A DNA stretch of 36,686 nt, taken from JAQGMJ01 sp036271855 (GTDB lineage: Bacteria; Pseudomonadota; Gammaproteobacteria; Burkholderiales; JAEUOS01). The notes under the pieces are model-generated. The model saw only the letters and a list, made by a program, of their open reading frames with translations, was not told the origin of the DNA and searched no databases. Below, piece after piece: positions 8,184-15,852 of the stretch; position 1 is the first letter of the stretch; the number at the start of each line of letters is the position of its first letter. Location: positions 1 through 36,686 of the forward strand of contig DATAZV010000183.1 of NCBI GenBank assembly GCA_036271855.1, in the 5' to 3' direction. The translations under genes and the position numbers were made by a program.

Positions 8184-9185
8184 ATGTCCAGCGAATTTCT
8201 CTCCCAGGACGAAGTCGATGCCCTGCTCAAGGGCGTCAACGGCGACGAGGACGCTTCCGGCCCGTCCGAGCAGGAAGCGGGGGTACGCCCCTACAACCTG
8301 GCCAAGCAGGAACGCATCGTCCGCGGACGCATGCCGACCCTGGAAATCCTCAACGAGCGCTTTGCCCGCTACCTGCGCATCGGCCTGTTCAATTTCATGC
8401 GCAAGAGCCCGGAGATTTCCGTCGGCCCGATCAAGGTGTGCAAGTACAGCGAGTTCGTGCGCAACCTGGTGGTGCCGACCAACCTGAACATCGTCCACGC
8501 CAAGCCGCTGCGCGGCAGCGCCCTGGTGGTGTTCGAGCCGACCCTGGTGTTCACCGTGGTGGACAACCTGTTCGGCGGCGATTCGCGCTTTCATACCCGC
8601 ATCGAAGGACGCGATTTCACCCTGACGGAGCAGCGCATCATCCAGCGCATGCTCGAAGTCGTGCTGGAAGGCTATACCCGGGCGTGGAAGCCGGTGCACC
8701 CGATCTCCTTCGAGTACGTGCGCTCGGAAATGCACACCCAGTTCGCCAATATCGCCACCCCTTCCGAGATCGTCGTCACCACCTCGTTCTCGGTGGAGCT
8801 GGGCTCGGCCGGCGGCGACATCCACATCTGCATCCCCTACTCGACGCTGGAACCGATCCGCGACGTGCTCTATAGCAGCACCCAGGCCGACAACTCCGAG
8901 CCGGACACCCGCTGGATGCGCATGCTGACCAAGCAGGTGCAGTTCGCCGAGGTCGACCTGATTGCGCAACTGGCGCGCACCCAGATCACCTTGGGCGAGA
9001 TCCTCAACATGCGCGCCGGCGACATCATCGACCTCGACCTCAAACCCACGCTCACCGCGGAGGTCGACGGCGTGCCGGTGTTCGAGTGCCGCTACGGCGT
9101 GCTCAACGGCCAGTACTCGATCAAGATTGACCAGATTCTTTCGATTCCCCCGCAGGAAAATTCACTAGGAGACGAGCATGTCTGA
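8184..9185 (+). CDS. fliM: Flagellar motor switch protein FliM
   Basis: FliM forms the wall of the C-ring and binds phosphorylated CheY to trigger reversal of rotation. At 333 residues it is standard. The N-terminal FLSQDEVDALLKGV motif is the CheY-P binding peptide. The middle CheC-like domain includes the FliG-contacting GGXG-type region (VDNLFGGDSRFHTRIEGRDFT), and the C-terminal FliN-like domain includes ITLGEILNMRAGDIIDLDLKP. The ATG is 25 bases after fliL. The last eight bases overlap fliN (ATGTCTGA), the same geometry as fliF/fliG. Confidence 0.98.
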   Translation: MSSEFLSQDEVDALLKGVNGDEDASGPSEQEAGVRPYNLAKQERIVRGRMPTLEILNERFARYLRIGLFNFMRKSPEISVGPIKVCKYSEFVRNLVVPTNLNIVHAKPLRGSALVVFEPTLVFTVVDNLFGGDSRFHTRIEGRDFTLTEQRIIQRMLEVVLEGYTRAWKPVHPISFEYVRSEMHTQFANIATPSEIVVTTSFSVELGSAGGDIHICIPYSTLEPIRDVLYSSTQADNSEPDTRWMRMLTKQVQFAEVDLIAQLARTQITLGEILNMRAGDIIDLDLKPTLTAEVDGVPVFECRYGVLNGQYSIKIDQILSIPPQENSLGDEHV

Positions 9186-9609
9186 CGAAGCTCTCGCCAA
9201 TCCCGAAACGCCTTCGGCGGACGACGATTGGGCCGCCGCCATGGCCGAGCAGGCCACCGCCGCCCCGGTAGCCACCCCCGACGCGCGCCCGGCGACCTCG
9301 ATGTTCGAGCAATTCGCCCCCGCCGGCGGCGCCGCCAGCGGCCACGCCAACGACATCAACATGATCCTCGACATCCCGGTGCAGATCACCGTGGAGCTGG
9401 GGCGCACGCGCATTCCGATCAAGCACATCCTGCAACTGGCGCAAGGCTCGGTGGTCGAGCTCGACGGCCTGGCCGGCGAGCCGATGGACGTGCTGGTCAA
9501 CGGCTGCCTGATCGCTCAGGGCGAAGTGGTGGTGGTGAACGACAAGTTCGGCATCCGCCTGACCGACATCATTACGCCCTCCGAACGCATCCGGAAACTG
9601 AACCGATGA
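9178..9609 (+). CDS. fliN: Flagellar motor switch protein FliN
   Basis: FliN builds the base of the C-ring and docks FliH-FliI export complexes. The 143-residue protein has a variable acidic, Ala-rich N-terminus (about 1-55) and the conserved SpoA domain at about 60-140 (DIPVQITVELGRTRIPIKHILQLAQGSVVELDGLAGEPMDVLVNGCLIAQGEVVVVNDKFGIRLTDI). A strong AGGAG lies just upstream inside fliM. Its stop overlaps the fliO start by four bases. Nothing odd is seen. Confidence 0.98.
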   Translation: MSDEALANPETPSADDDWAAAMAEQATAAPVATPDARPATSMFEQFAPAGGAASGHANDINMILDIPVQITVELGRTRIPIKHILQLAQGSVVELDGLAGEPMDVLVNGCLIAQGEVVVVNDKFGIRLTDIITPSERIRKLNR

Positions 9610-10025
9610 AATCCGTTTTCCCGCACGCCGCGCCTGCTCTTGCGCTGCTGCCCCTGTGCGGCACGGCGCAAGCCGCCGAGCCCGGTTCGGCCGGCAGCAT
9701 GCTGCAGGTGCTGCCCGGGCTGGCCCTGGTACTGGCCTTGATCGCACTGTGCGCCTGGGTCGCCAAGCGCATCGGTCCCGGACGCATCGCCGGCGGCCAG
9801 GCGATCCGCTTCGTCGCCAGCCAGTCGGTCGGTTCGCGCGAGCGCGTGGTGATCGTCGAAGTCAACCAGCAGTGGCTGGTGCTGGGCGTTGCCGCGGGCA
9901 GCGTCACCACCTTGAGCCAGATGGACAAGCCCGAGACCGTTTCCGAGGCGCCCGCGGGCGGTGCTTCCCAATTCGCCAAGCCGCCCTTCGCCGCCTGGCT
10001 GGAAAAGGCCTTGAGCAAGAAATGA
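9606..10025 (+). CDS. fliO: Flagellar biosynthetic protein FliO
   Basis: FliO is a small membrane protein that helps assemble the FliP export-gate ring. The frame starts at ATG 9606 within the fliN stop (ATGA) and gives 139 residues. Residues 1-23 look like a signal peptide (ALALLPLCGTAQA), followed by one membrane helix at about 35-55 (LPGLALVLALIALCAWVAKRI). A cytoplasmic domain follows with the family pattern AIRFVASQSVGSRERVVIVEVNQQWLVLGVAAGSVTTL. It overlaps fliP by four bases, consistent with its chaperone role for FliP. The start is easily missed because the same frame is open upstream through fliN. Confidence 0.94.
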   Translation: MKSVFPHAAPALALLPLCGTAQAAEPGSAGSMLQVLPGLALVLALIALCAWVAKRIGPGRIAGGQAIRFVASQSVGSRERVVIVEVNQQWLVLGVAAGSVTTLSQMDKPETVSEAPAGGASQFAKPPFAAWLEKALSKK

Positions 10026-10804
10026 ATTCCCGCCAACTGCTTCCCCTGATCGCCATTGCCGGCGCCGCCCTTTTCGCCCTGCTGCCGGACTCCGCGCACG
10101 CGCAGGCGGTACAGGCCGCGTTGCCTGCGAGCTTGCCCGGGGTGACCGCCACGCCCGGCCCCGGCGGCTCCACCAGCTATTCGCTGCCGGTGCAGACACT
10201 GCTGATCCTGTCGGCGCTGACCCTGATTCCGGCGGTGCTGCTGATGATGACGGGGTTCACCCGCATCGTCATCGTCATGTCCCTTTTGCGCCAGGCGCTG
10301 GGCACACAATCCTCTCCCCCGAATCAGGTTATCGTCGGCTTGTCGCTTTTCTTGACTCTTTTCGTCATGAGCCCGACGCTGGACAAGATCTACACCGAAG
10401 CCTACCTGCCCTACAGCACCAGCCAGATGGGCTTCCAGGAGGCCTACAAGAAGGCCGAAGCGCCGCTCAAGGCCTTCATGCTCAAGCAGACCCGCGAGAA
10501 CGACATGGCGCTGTTTGCCAAGCTGGGCAACCGCCCGATGGCGGAAAAGCCGGCCGACATGCCTCTCACCGTGGTGACCCCGGCCTTCATCACCAGCGAG
10601 CTGAAGACCGCGTTCCAGATCGCCTTCATGATCTTCATCCCCTTCCTGGTGATCGACATGGTGGTCGCCAGCGTGCTGATGTCGATGGGCATGATGATGC
10701 TGTCACCGGCGATGATCTCGCTGCCGTTCAAGCTGATCCTGTTCGTGCTGGTGGACGGCTGGAATCTTTTGATCGGCTCTCTCGTTGCATCCTTCCACGT
10801 ATAA
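10022..10804 (+). CDS. fliP: Flagellar export gate protein FliP
   Basis: FliP forms, with FliQ and FliR, the helical core of the type III export gate. The 260-residue product starts at the ATG overlapping the fliO stop. An N-terminal cleavable signal peptide (LLPLIAIAGAALFALLPDSAHA, about residues 5-27) is typical of FliP. Membrane helices follow at about 55-85 (LLILSALTLIPAVLLMMTGFTRIVIVMSLLRQALG), 100-118, 195-225 and 235-258. The signature FQIAFMIFIPFLVIDMVVASVLMSMGMMMLSP is present. It is unusual in being followed not by fliQ at once but by 107 bases containing two strong hairpins. Confidence 0.98.
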   Translation: MNSRQLLPLIAIAGAALFALLPDSAHAQAVQAALPASLPGVTATPGPGGSTSYSLPVQTLLILSALTLIPAVLLMMTGFTRIVIVMSLLRQALGTQSSPPNQVIVGLSLFLTLFVMSPTLDKIYTEAYLPYSTSQMGFQEAYKKAEAPLKAFMLKQTRENDMALFAKLGNRPMAEKPADMPLTVVTPAFITSELKTAFQIAFMIFIPFLVIDMVVASVLMSMGMMMLSPAMISLPFKLILFVLVDGWNLLIGSLVASFHV

Positions 10805-10808
10805 GAAG

Positions 10809-10837
10809 CGCAAAAAAGTACACCCTACTTTTTTGCG
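10809..10837. terminator. Hairpin A1 between fliP and fliQ
   Basis: Four bases after the fliP stop, CGCAAAAAAGTA (10809-10820) and TACTTTTTTGCG (10826-10837) form a perfect 12-bp inverted repeat with loop CACCC. The A-run and T-run make it look like a bidirectional intrinsic terminator, but the stem has few GC pairs and fliQ and fliR lie downstream. It could be an attenuator or RNA-processing site. It forms the first half of the two-hairpin element also found at 29312-29401. Confidence 0.7.
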
Positions 10838-10847
10838 GTCTGGACGG

Positions 10848-10883
10848 TTCCCGAATCGCTGGCAGAGCCAGTCGATTCGGGAA
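10848..10883. repeat. Hairpin B, copy 1, of a repeated two-hairpin element
   Basis: TTCCCGAATCG (10848-10858) pairs with CGATTCGGGAA (10873-10883), and CTGGC (10859-10863) with GCCAG (10867-10871), around loop AGA with one bulged T at 10872: 16 paired positions. The core CTGGCAGAG-CAG recurs at 29380-29392 with different but still complementary outer arms. The 10-base spacer from hairpin A1 resembles the spacer in the other copy (GNYTGRAC). Confidence 0.75.
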
Positions 10884-10911
10884 ACTAAAACCCTACGAAA
10901 GCACTGCAGAA

Positions 10912-11184
10912 ATGTTCACCACCCAATCCGTCCTTACCCTGGTGCAACAGGGCATGATGGTGACCATGCTGGTCTCCGCGCCGATGCTGCTGGCGGCACT
11001 ATTCACCGGCCTCCTGGTCAGCATTTTCCAGGCCGCCACGCAGATCAACGAATCGACGCTGTCCTTCATCCCGAAGCTGGCGGCGATTTTCGCCGTGCTG
11101 CTGGTCGCCGGCCCCTGGATGCTCGCCACCCTGACCGACTACATGCGCGAGCTGATCACGCAGATTCCGCAGATGCTCGGCTAG
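10912..11184 (+). CDS. fliQ: Flagellar export gate protein FliQ
   Basis: FliQ is a two-helix hairpin protein of the export gate; four copies wrap the FliP-FliR core. The 90-residue length is exact for the family. Helix one is at about residues 14-40 (MMVTMLVSAPMLLAALFTGLLVSIFQAATQ) and helix two at about 50-75 (IPKLAAIFAVLLVAGPWMLATL). The family pattern QAATQINESTLSFIPK joins them. It sits after the two-hairpin element, so its expression relative to fliP may be adjusted by that RNA structure. The ribosome binding site is weak. Confidence 0.97.
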   Translation: MFTTQSVLTLVQQGMMVTMLVSAPMLLAALFTGLLVSIFQAATQINESTLSFIPKLAAIFAVLLVAGPWMLATLTDYMRELITQIPQMLG

Positions 11185-11218
11185 GTCGCGGCTTCCCGCC
11201 CCGGTTCATTCCCCCATC

Positions 11219-11986
11219 GTGCTCTCCGTCACCGACGCTCAGTTGATCGCCTGGGTCAACGCCTTCGTGCTGCCCCTGGCGCGGGTGCTGGCGATGATCG
11301 CCACCGCGCCGGTGCTGAACCACCCGTCGATCCCGGTGATGGTGAAAATCGGCCTCGCCGCGCTGATCGCCGCCCTGATCGCGCCCACCCTGCCGCCGCT
11401 GCCGGACACCATCCTGCTGTCCTGGAACGGCATCCTGGTGCTGATGCAGCAGATCGGCGTGGGCGTGGCCTTCGGCTTTACCCTGCAACTGATTTTCGCC
11501 GGCATCGAGTTCGCCGGCGACCTGATCGGCATGCAAATGGGCCTGTCCTTCGCCACCATGATGAACCCGCAAAGCGGCATGGCGGCGCCGGTCACCGGAA
11601 CCTTCCTGTCCATCATCGCTTCCCTGGTGTTCTTGTCGATCGACGGCCACCTCACCATGGTGGCGGCGATTTCGGAAAGCTTTCGCGCCTTTCCCATCGG
11701 CGTGCCCTCCGCCGGCAGCGCGCTGATGGCACGCGACTTAGCCACCCTAGGTGGCCAGGTGTTTTCGATCGCCGTGCATCTCTCGCTGCCGGTGGTGGCT
11801 GCGCTTTTGATCTGCAACCTGGCGCTGGGCGTGATGATGCGCTCCGCCCCGCAGCTCAACCTGATGTCGATCGGCTTTCCGATCAGCCTGCTGGTCGGCC
11901 TGTGGATGATGTGGATCTGCGCGCCGCAGTTGGTCGAGGCGATGCAGGCGCACCTGTCCAACGGCATGGCGCTGCTGATGCGCTGA
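11219..11986 (+). CDS. fliR: Flagellar export gate protein FliR
   Basis: FliR completes the export gate with FliP and FliQ and contacts FlhB. The frame gives 255 residues from a GTG at 11219; no in-frame ATG precedes it after the fliQ stop, and MLSVTDAQLIAWVNAF fits the usual FliR N-terminus. Several membrane helices are visible (LARVLAMIATAPVLN; VKIGLAALIAALIAPTLPPL; LMQQIGVGVAFGFTLQLIFAGIEFAGDLIGMQMGLSFATMMNP; VVAALLICNLALGVMMRSAPQLNLMSIGFPISLLVGL). The conserved GxxxGMQMGLSFA region is intact. This is the last flagellar gene in the window; flhB and flhA are not here. Confidence 0.97.
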   Translation: MLSVTDAQLIAWVNAFVLPLARVLAMIATAPVLNHPSIPVMVKIGLAALIAALIAPTLPPLPDTILLSWNGILVLMQQIGVGVAFGFTLQLIFAGIEFAGDLIGMQMGLSFATMMNPQSGMAAPVTGTFLSIIASLVFLSIDGHLTMVAAISESFRAFPIGVPSAGSALMARDLATLGGQVFSIAVHLSLPVVAALLICNLALGVMMRSAPQLNLMSIGFPISLLVGLWMMWICAPQLVEAMQAHLSNGMALLMR

Positions 11987-12026
11987 CGCCCCAGCCGCCA
12001 GACCAGAGAACAAATCCGGAAAACCA

Positions 12027-13346
12027 ATGAAACTGGGCATCGTCACTCCTGTCGGCCCGGGCCATCAAGAGGCCTACGAGGCCTGCCTGCAATCCATCCA
12101 GCAGGCCTGGGAACACGATCAGGGAGGCTTTTCCGAACTCGAAATCCTGCCGATGTGGGACCTGCAGGGCGAATTCGGCCGCTCGCGACGAAGAAACGAT
12201 GGCATTGCCATCGCCGCGCAGAAGAACTGCGACTGGATTTTCTTTCTCGATGCGGATGACCTGATGAGCGCCACTGCTTTCGAAGAGGCTGCTCCCTACC
12301 TGGATGACTATGACGCGATCTGGGGAAACATATGCGAGATGCCCTTCGGAAAATTCGATCAGGTTCGTTTGAGGGGCAGGCAGCTCAAGACCACCGAGAA
12401 TGTTGACGACATCCTCAAAATCGACCCCTATCTGACCTTGCAGATGGGGCACTTTGTCAAAACGGCCTGTGCCGCTTCGGTCGGCTTCGAGGAGGCGATG
12501 AATACGGGCGAGGATTTTCGCTACTACCTGCAAGTCTGCGGAAAATACCGATTCATCAAGGCGCCCTGCATCTTTTTCATCAATCAACGCGGCAATCATT
12601 CGCAAGGCCCCTTGTCGGCCGACGGCAATGAGTGGCGCGCCGCCGTACAGCGGGAAATCCGGCATGTGCTGGCGTCGCGAGAACTGAGCGCCGAAATCAA
12701 GCTGGCGGACAGCAGGTCCGTTTTCCATATCAACAACCCGTTTGACATCATTCAACGGTGCTTGTGCCAGGGAGCCTTTTTTGAACAGGCCGAATTGCTT
12801 GCCCTCAAGGACTATGTCGGTGAGCGGAAAGTGATCGTCGAGGTCGGGGCGAATATCGGCAACCATACGGTGTTCTATGCGCATCACATGAACCCGGCAA
12901 GGATTTTTCCTTTCGAGCCCAATCCGCACAGTGTCGCCCTGCTGGACAAAAACATCCGCCTCAATCGCCTCGAAGGCCTGATCGATCGGCGCGGGATTGG
13001 ATTCGGACTAGGTTCATCGAGCAGGAACTGCCATGTCGTGCAAAGCGACATGAACAATCTTGGCGCGGCACGCCTGGAAGAAGGCGGCGACATCCAGGTA
13101 CGCACGCTCGACGAGGTGATGCACGATGAGCCTGTCGACTTCATCAAAATCGACGCCGAGGGCATGGAATTCGAAGTGCTGGCCGGCGGATCGGCGTGCA
13201 TAGCGAAAAATCGGCCGCTAATCCACGTCGAAGTCTGGAATCAAGGCGTCCCGCAATTCGAAGCCTGGATGCGCGAGAACCGCTACAAGTTGATCACACA
13301 GGTGAAAATGGTCAACGCGGTCAACTTCCTGATCGGCCCTCAATAG
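12027..13346 (+). CDS. Fused glycosyltransferase-like / FkbM methyltransferase protein
   Basis: The 439-residue product has two recognisable parts. Residues 1 to ~200 resemble a GT-A family 2 glycosyltransferase: an N-terminal strand (KLGIVTPVGPG), a long helix, and the metal/nucleotide-sugar motif FFLDADDLM at about 72-80. Residues ~255-439 form a FkbM-type SAM-dependent methyltransferase: the SAM loop VIVEVGANIGNHTVF (about 269-283), FEPNP at 296-300, and VDFIKIDAEGMEFEVLAG near 370. FkbM enzymes O-methylate hydroxyls, often on sugars, so the fusion could add and cap a sugar. It starts 40 bases after fliR with a GGAA site and could be cotranscribed. Codons are visibly less GC-biased than in the fli genes, hinting at later acquisition. 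The substrate is not known; flagellin or surface glycan is inference from position. Confidence 0.8.
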   Translation: MKLGIVTPVGPGHQEAYEACLQSIQQAWEHDQGGFSELEILPMWDLQGEFGRSRRRNDGIAIAAQKNCDWIFFLDADDLMSATAFEEAAPYLDDYDAIWGNICEMPFGKFDQVRLRGRQLKTTENVDDILKIDPYLTLQMGHFVKTACAASVGFEEAMNTGEDFRYYLQVCGKYRFIKAPCIFFINQRGNHSQGPLSADGNEWRAAVQREIRHVLASRELSAEIKLADSRSVFHINNPFDIIQRCLCQGAFFEQAELLALKDYVGERKVIVEVGANIGNHTVFYAHHMNPARIFPFEPNPHSVALLDKNIRLNRLEGLIDRRGIGFGLGSSSRNCHVVQSDMNNLGAARLEEGGDIQVRTLDEVMHDEPVDFIKIDAEGMEFEVLAGGSACIAKNRPLIHVEVWNQGVPQFEAWMRENRYKLITQVKMVNAVNFLIGPQ

Positions 13347-13391
13347 ACCCTAAGCCGGCCGCAAAGCCCTGCACAGCTTCCGGATGGGCAA

Positions 13392-13414
13392 GCGCCTGAA
13401 GCCGGCTCAGGCGC
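13392..13414. terminator. Inverted repeat between convergent methyltransferase genes
   Basis: GCGCCTGA (13392-13399) and TCAGGCGC (13407-13414) form a perfect 8-bp stem with a seven-base loop in the 78-base gap between two convergent genes. The position suits a bidirectional terminator, but no T-run follows on either side. Confidence 0.45.
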
Positions 13415-13424
13415 AGACCGCCAC

Positions 13425-15533
13425 TCAGCTAGGAAGGACCCGGCCCGCGTGCTCGCGCATACGGGAGTTGAAAAATCCCAGGTCCAGGGCCATCAGGTCC
13501 ATCTCGTACTGGAAGTAGATGTAGCCCAGGCCGGCCAGGTCGCCTTGCAAGGCTTTCAATTCTTCCGGCTTCAGGTTCACCACCTCGATATTGACAATCG
13601 CAGGCCGGTAGGCGGAAAAATCGAATTGCTTGAAAACCTGATAGTCGAAGCCTTCGGTATCGATCTGCAGCACGTCCACCCTGGGCAGGGAATGCTTGTC
13701 CAGCAGGCTGCGCAAGGGTACGCAAGACACCGGCTGCGCTTCAACATGCTCCTGATACTCCTTCAGCTTCGCGTCGCTGAAGGTGGACATGCCTTTTAGC
13801 CAGTCGGGCAGCTTGTGTGCATCGATGGTTTTCTGCGATACACGATAAAGGGCGCGCTGCTCGACCTTCTCCGAGATGGCGACATTTTCGAAAATCAGGC
13901 CGTCGCTGCCTTTGTAGTTCAGCTTCAGCCGCTCGACCATGTCCGGAAGAGGTTCGACCAGGATGCCTTTCCAGCCGTATTTGGTGACATGGGGATAGAT
14001 CGGGTCGTAGCTCTTGCCGTCCATGGCGCCCACCTGCAGGAAATAGACCTGTTCCTTGCTTTCGCTCAGAATCCTGAAGGCATCGTCAGGCTTGGACAGC
14101 TGCAGCTGACCGTATTTCTCCAACAGGATTTTCCTGTATCGCGAATAAGGTCCCTCGGCATCCTTGATGGTCGTAATCACCCAGGAGAGCGCATCCGCCC
14201 GGTGGCCGCTATCGATCAGGCCCGTGCCTGCGATGCAGGTCGCCGGTGGTGCTTTCGCCAGGATGGCGTCGAAGCAGACAGACAATGCCACTTGGTCGAG
14301 GAACCAGACATAGTTACGCCGGTCGAGGTTATGCTGGATAAATTGCGCCACCTGGCCGATGTACCGCCTGGCCGCGTCGCCCGGCTGGAGATAAAGAAAA
14401 CCGGCCGGAACTTTTTCCCAAAAAGGAGCGAATTCGTTTGCACTGACGATCACCTCGCCCCGCAGTTCATGCGTGGCTGCCCAATCGGTCCATTTCTCGC
14501 GGAACAGGCTATCGGCATCGACAACCATCAGGGGTGCGTCGAAATGCCGCAGCAATTGATCGGCAATCACGAACCTGCGGCTGGCGAAATGTACCCGGCT
14601 GCTGTCTTTTTCCCACGTTGGCGCCTCGCAGGTAGCCGTGATCTCGAGTTCGGGCAAAAAGCCTTGCAGCTCCTTGACGAACGAGACAACGCTGGGATTG
14701 GGGTCGTACAAATGCAAATGCGCCAGCAGTTCGCCGCGATTGGTTTCATACAGCGAATAGATCAACGCGATGGCGTGATCGAAAAAGTAGCGGTCATCGC
14801 AGGCGATAAGCACCGTCGGCCGGGTGCGCCCAGGGCTACCCGGATGCAGCAACCAGGTCAGCGCAGGCACGCTGTCGGCCGGCACTTCCTGCGCCTGCCG
14901 CAAGCTTGAAAAGTCGATCGGAGAATCGGGCATTTCGCCTAGCTTGTAGGTACAGGTGAGACCCATCAGCGAAATGAGCGGGTATTGGCGCTGCTTTTGT
15001 TTCTCCACCAGGCTCACCAGGAAGGGCAGCGCCGATTCGTAATCTTCGTTGACGGTAAATATCATCGCCAGGATCATCTGCAGGATCGGCGATTCTTCGG
15101 CGAGCCGCGGCATGCGCTGAACGATGGCCAGCACTTCGTCGATTTCGCCGATGCGGTACAGCAGTTGCGCCGCCATCACCGCGTAGTGACCGTTGGGGTC
15201 CAGCGTGAGCACCCGCACCAGGCCCTTGCGGATCGACTCGAGATACAACTGCGGCAGCCGGTCTTGCCGGCCTTCGCGGGCGCGGTCGAGCGCCAAGTTG
15301 GCCTGCGAGATCACCACCAGCATCAGCTTGAGCGCCAGATCCTTGTTGTGCGGCAGGCCTGAGTCCAGGGTGAAGAGTTTTTCGACGATAGGCGCGGTAT
15401 CGCACGAACCGGAAGTCAGGATCGATCCGACCCAGTCATGGGGCAATTTGCCGCAATCGGGGAAGGTCAGCTCCTGGCTGAAGACGTCCCGGTAATACTG
15501 GTGCATTTTCTGCACCTTTTCATATTTCGACAT
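13425..15533 (-). CDS. Helical-repeat / glycosyltransferase-like / FkbM methyltransferase protein
   Basis: I choose the ATG at 15533 because GAGGA lies 8 bases upstream; the in-frame ATG at 15551 lacks a site. The 702-residue product has three parts. Residues ~1-235 are helical and TPR-like (LYLESIRKGLVRVLTLDPNGHYAVMAAQLLYRIGEIDEVLAIV). Residues ~240-470 look like a GT-A glycosyltransferase: TVLIACDDRYFFDHAIALIYSL and an acidic MVVDADSLF motif near 337-340. Residues ~494-690 are a FkbM methyltransferase: YFLQVGAMDGKSYD, ILVEPLPDM and VDVLQIDTEGFDYQVF. It converges on the other glycosyltransferase-FkbM fusion, which shares the logic but has a different transferase domain. TPR-glycosyltransferase proteins of this kind are often linked to surface or flagellar glycan synthesis, but the substrate is unknown. 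Confidence 0.75.
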   Translation of the reverse strand: MSKYEKVQKMHQYYRDVFSQELTFPDCGKLPHDWVGSILTSGSCDTAPIVEKLFTLDSGLPHNKDLALKLMLVVISQANLALDRAREGRQDRLPQLYLESIRKGLVRVLTLDPNGHYAVMAAQLLYRIGEIDEVLAIVQRMPRLAEESPILQMILAMIFTVNEDYESALPFLVSLVEKQKQRQYPLISLMGLTCTYKLGEMPDSPIDFSSLRQAQEVPADSVPALTWLLHPGSPGRTRPTVLIACDDRYFFDHAIALIYSLYETNRGELLAHLHLYDPNPSVVSFVKELQGFLPELEITATCEAPTWEKDSSRVHFASRRFVIADQLLRHFDAPLMVVDADSLFREKWTDWAATHELRGEVIVSANEFAPFWEKVPAGFLYLQPGDAARRYIGQVAQFIQHNLDRRNYVWFLDQVALSVCFDAILAKAPPATCIAGTGLIDSGHRADALSWVITTIKDAEGPYSRYRKILLEKYGQLQLSKPDDAFRILSESKEQVYFLQVGAMDGKSYDPIYPHVTKYGWKGILVEPLPDMVERLKLNYKGSDGLIFENVAISEKVEQRALYRVSQKTIDAHKLPDWLKGMSTFSDAKLKEYQEHVEAQPVSCVPLRSLLDKHSLPRVDVLQIDTEGFDYQVFKQFDFSAYRPAIVNIEVVNLKPEELKALQGDLAGLGYIYFQYEMDLMALDLGFFNSRMREHAGRVLPS

Positions 15534-15852
15534 TGCCACTGTCCTCGACATTTACCCGTGGGTGACGCCCGCCGGCCTGTGCCGGGAATTGCGCAATCCG
15601 GACCCGGGTCGATGGGGAGCCCCCCAGGGGCGCAGCGCTAGCGTGCGTCAACAGGGTCCATATTGCGGCAAAGGACGCGAGAAGCGTCTTGCAATATGCG
15701 CCGGTAAAAGCGGCTATTTCGCCGCTGTCTGGACGCAGCGCCGGCACTCCGGCCATGGCGACGGACCGCCCGGCCGCCATACCCGCCTCGCCTCCCCATC
15801 CCACCGGAGAGCAGGAACGGCCCTGTAGTTCAGGTCCGGAGGGGCACGGAAC
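15534..15852. other. Intergenic region with a 40-base hairpin
   Basis: No convincing gene is seen in this upstream region of the minus-strand methyltransferase gene. It contains a nested inverted repeat: CATATTGC (15659-15666) with GCAATATG (15691-15698), enclosing GACGC (15674-15678) and GCGTC (15684-15688). This may be the terminator or leader structure of the minus-strand genes on either side. A promoter for the 13425-15533 gene must lie here, but I cannot point to a good -35/-10 pair. Confidence 0.4.

Noticed and set aside
15520..15804. Minus-strand open frame of 94 codons in the intergenic region
   Set aside because: No family resemblance, no ribosome binding site, overlaps the start of a confident gene and contains the nested hairpin.
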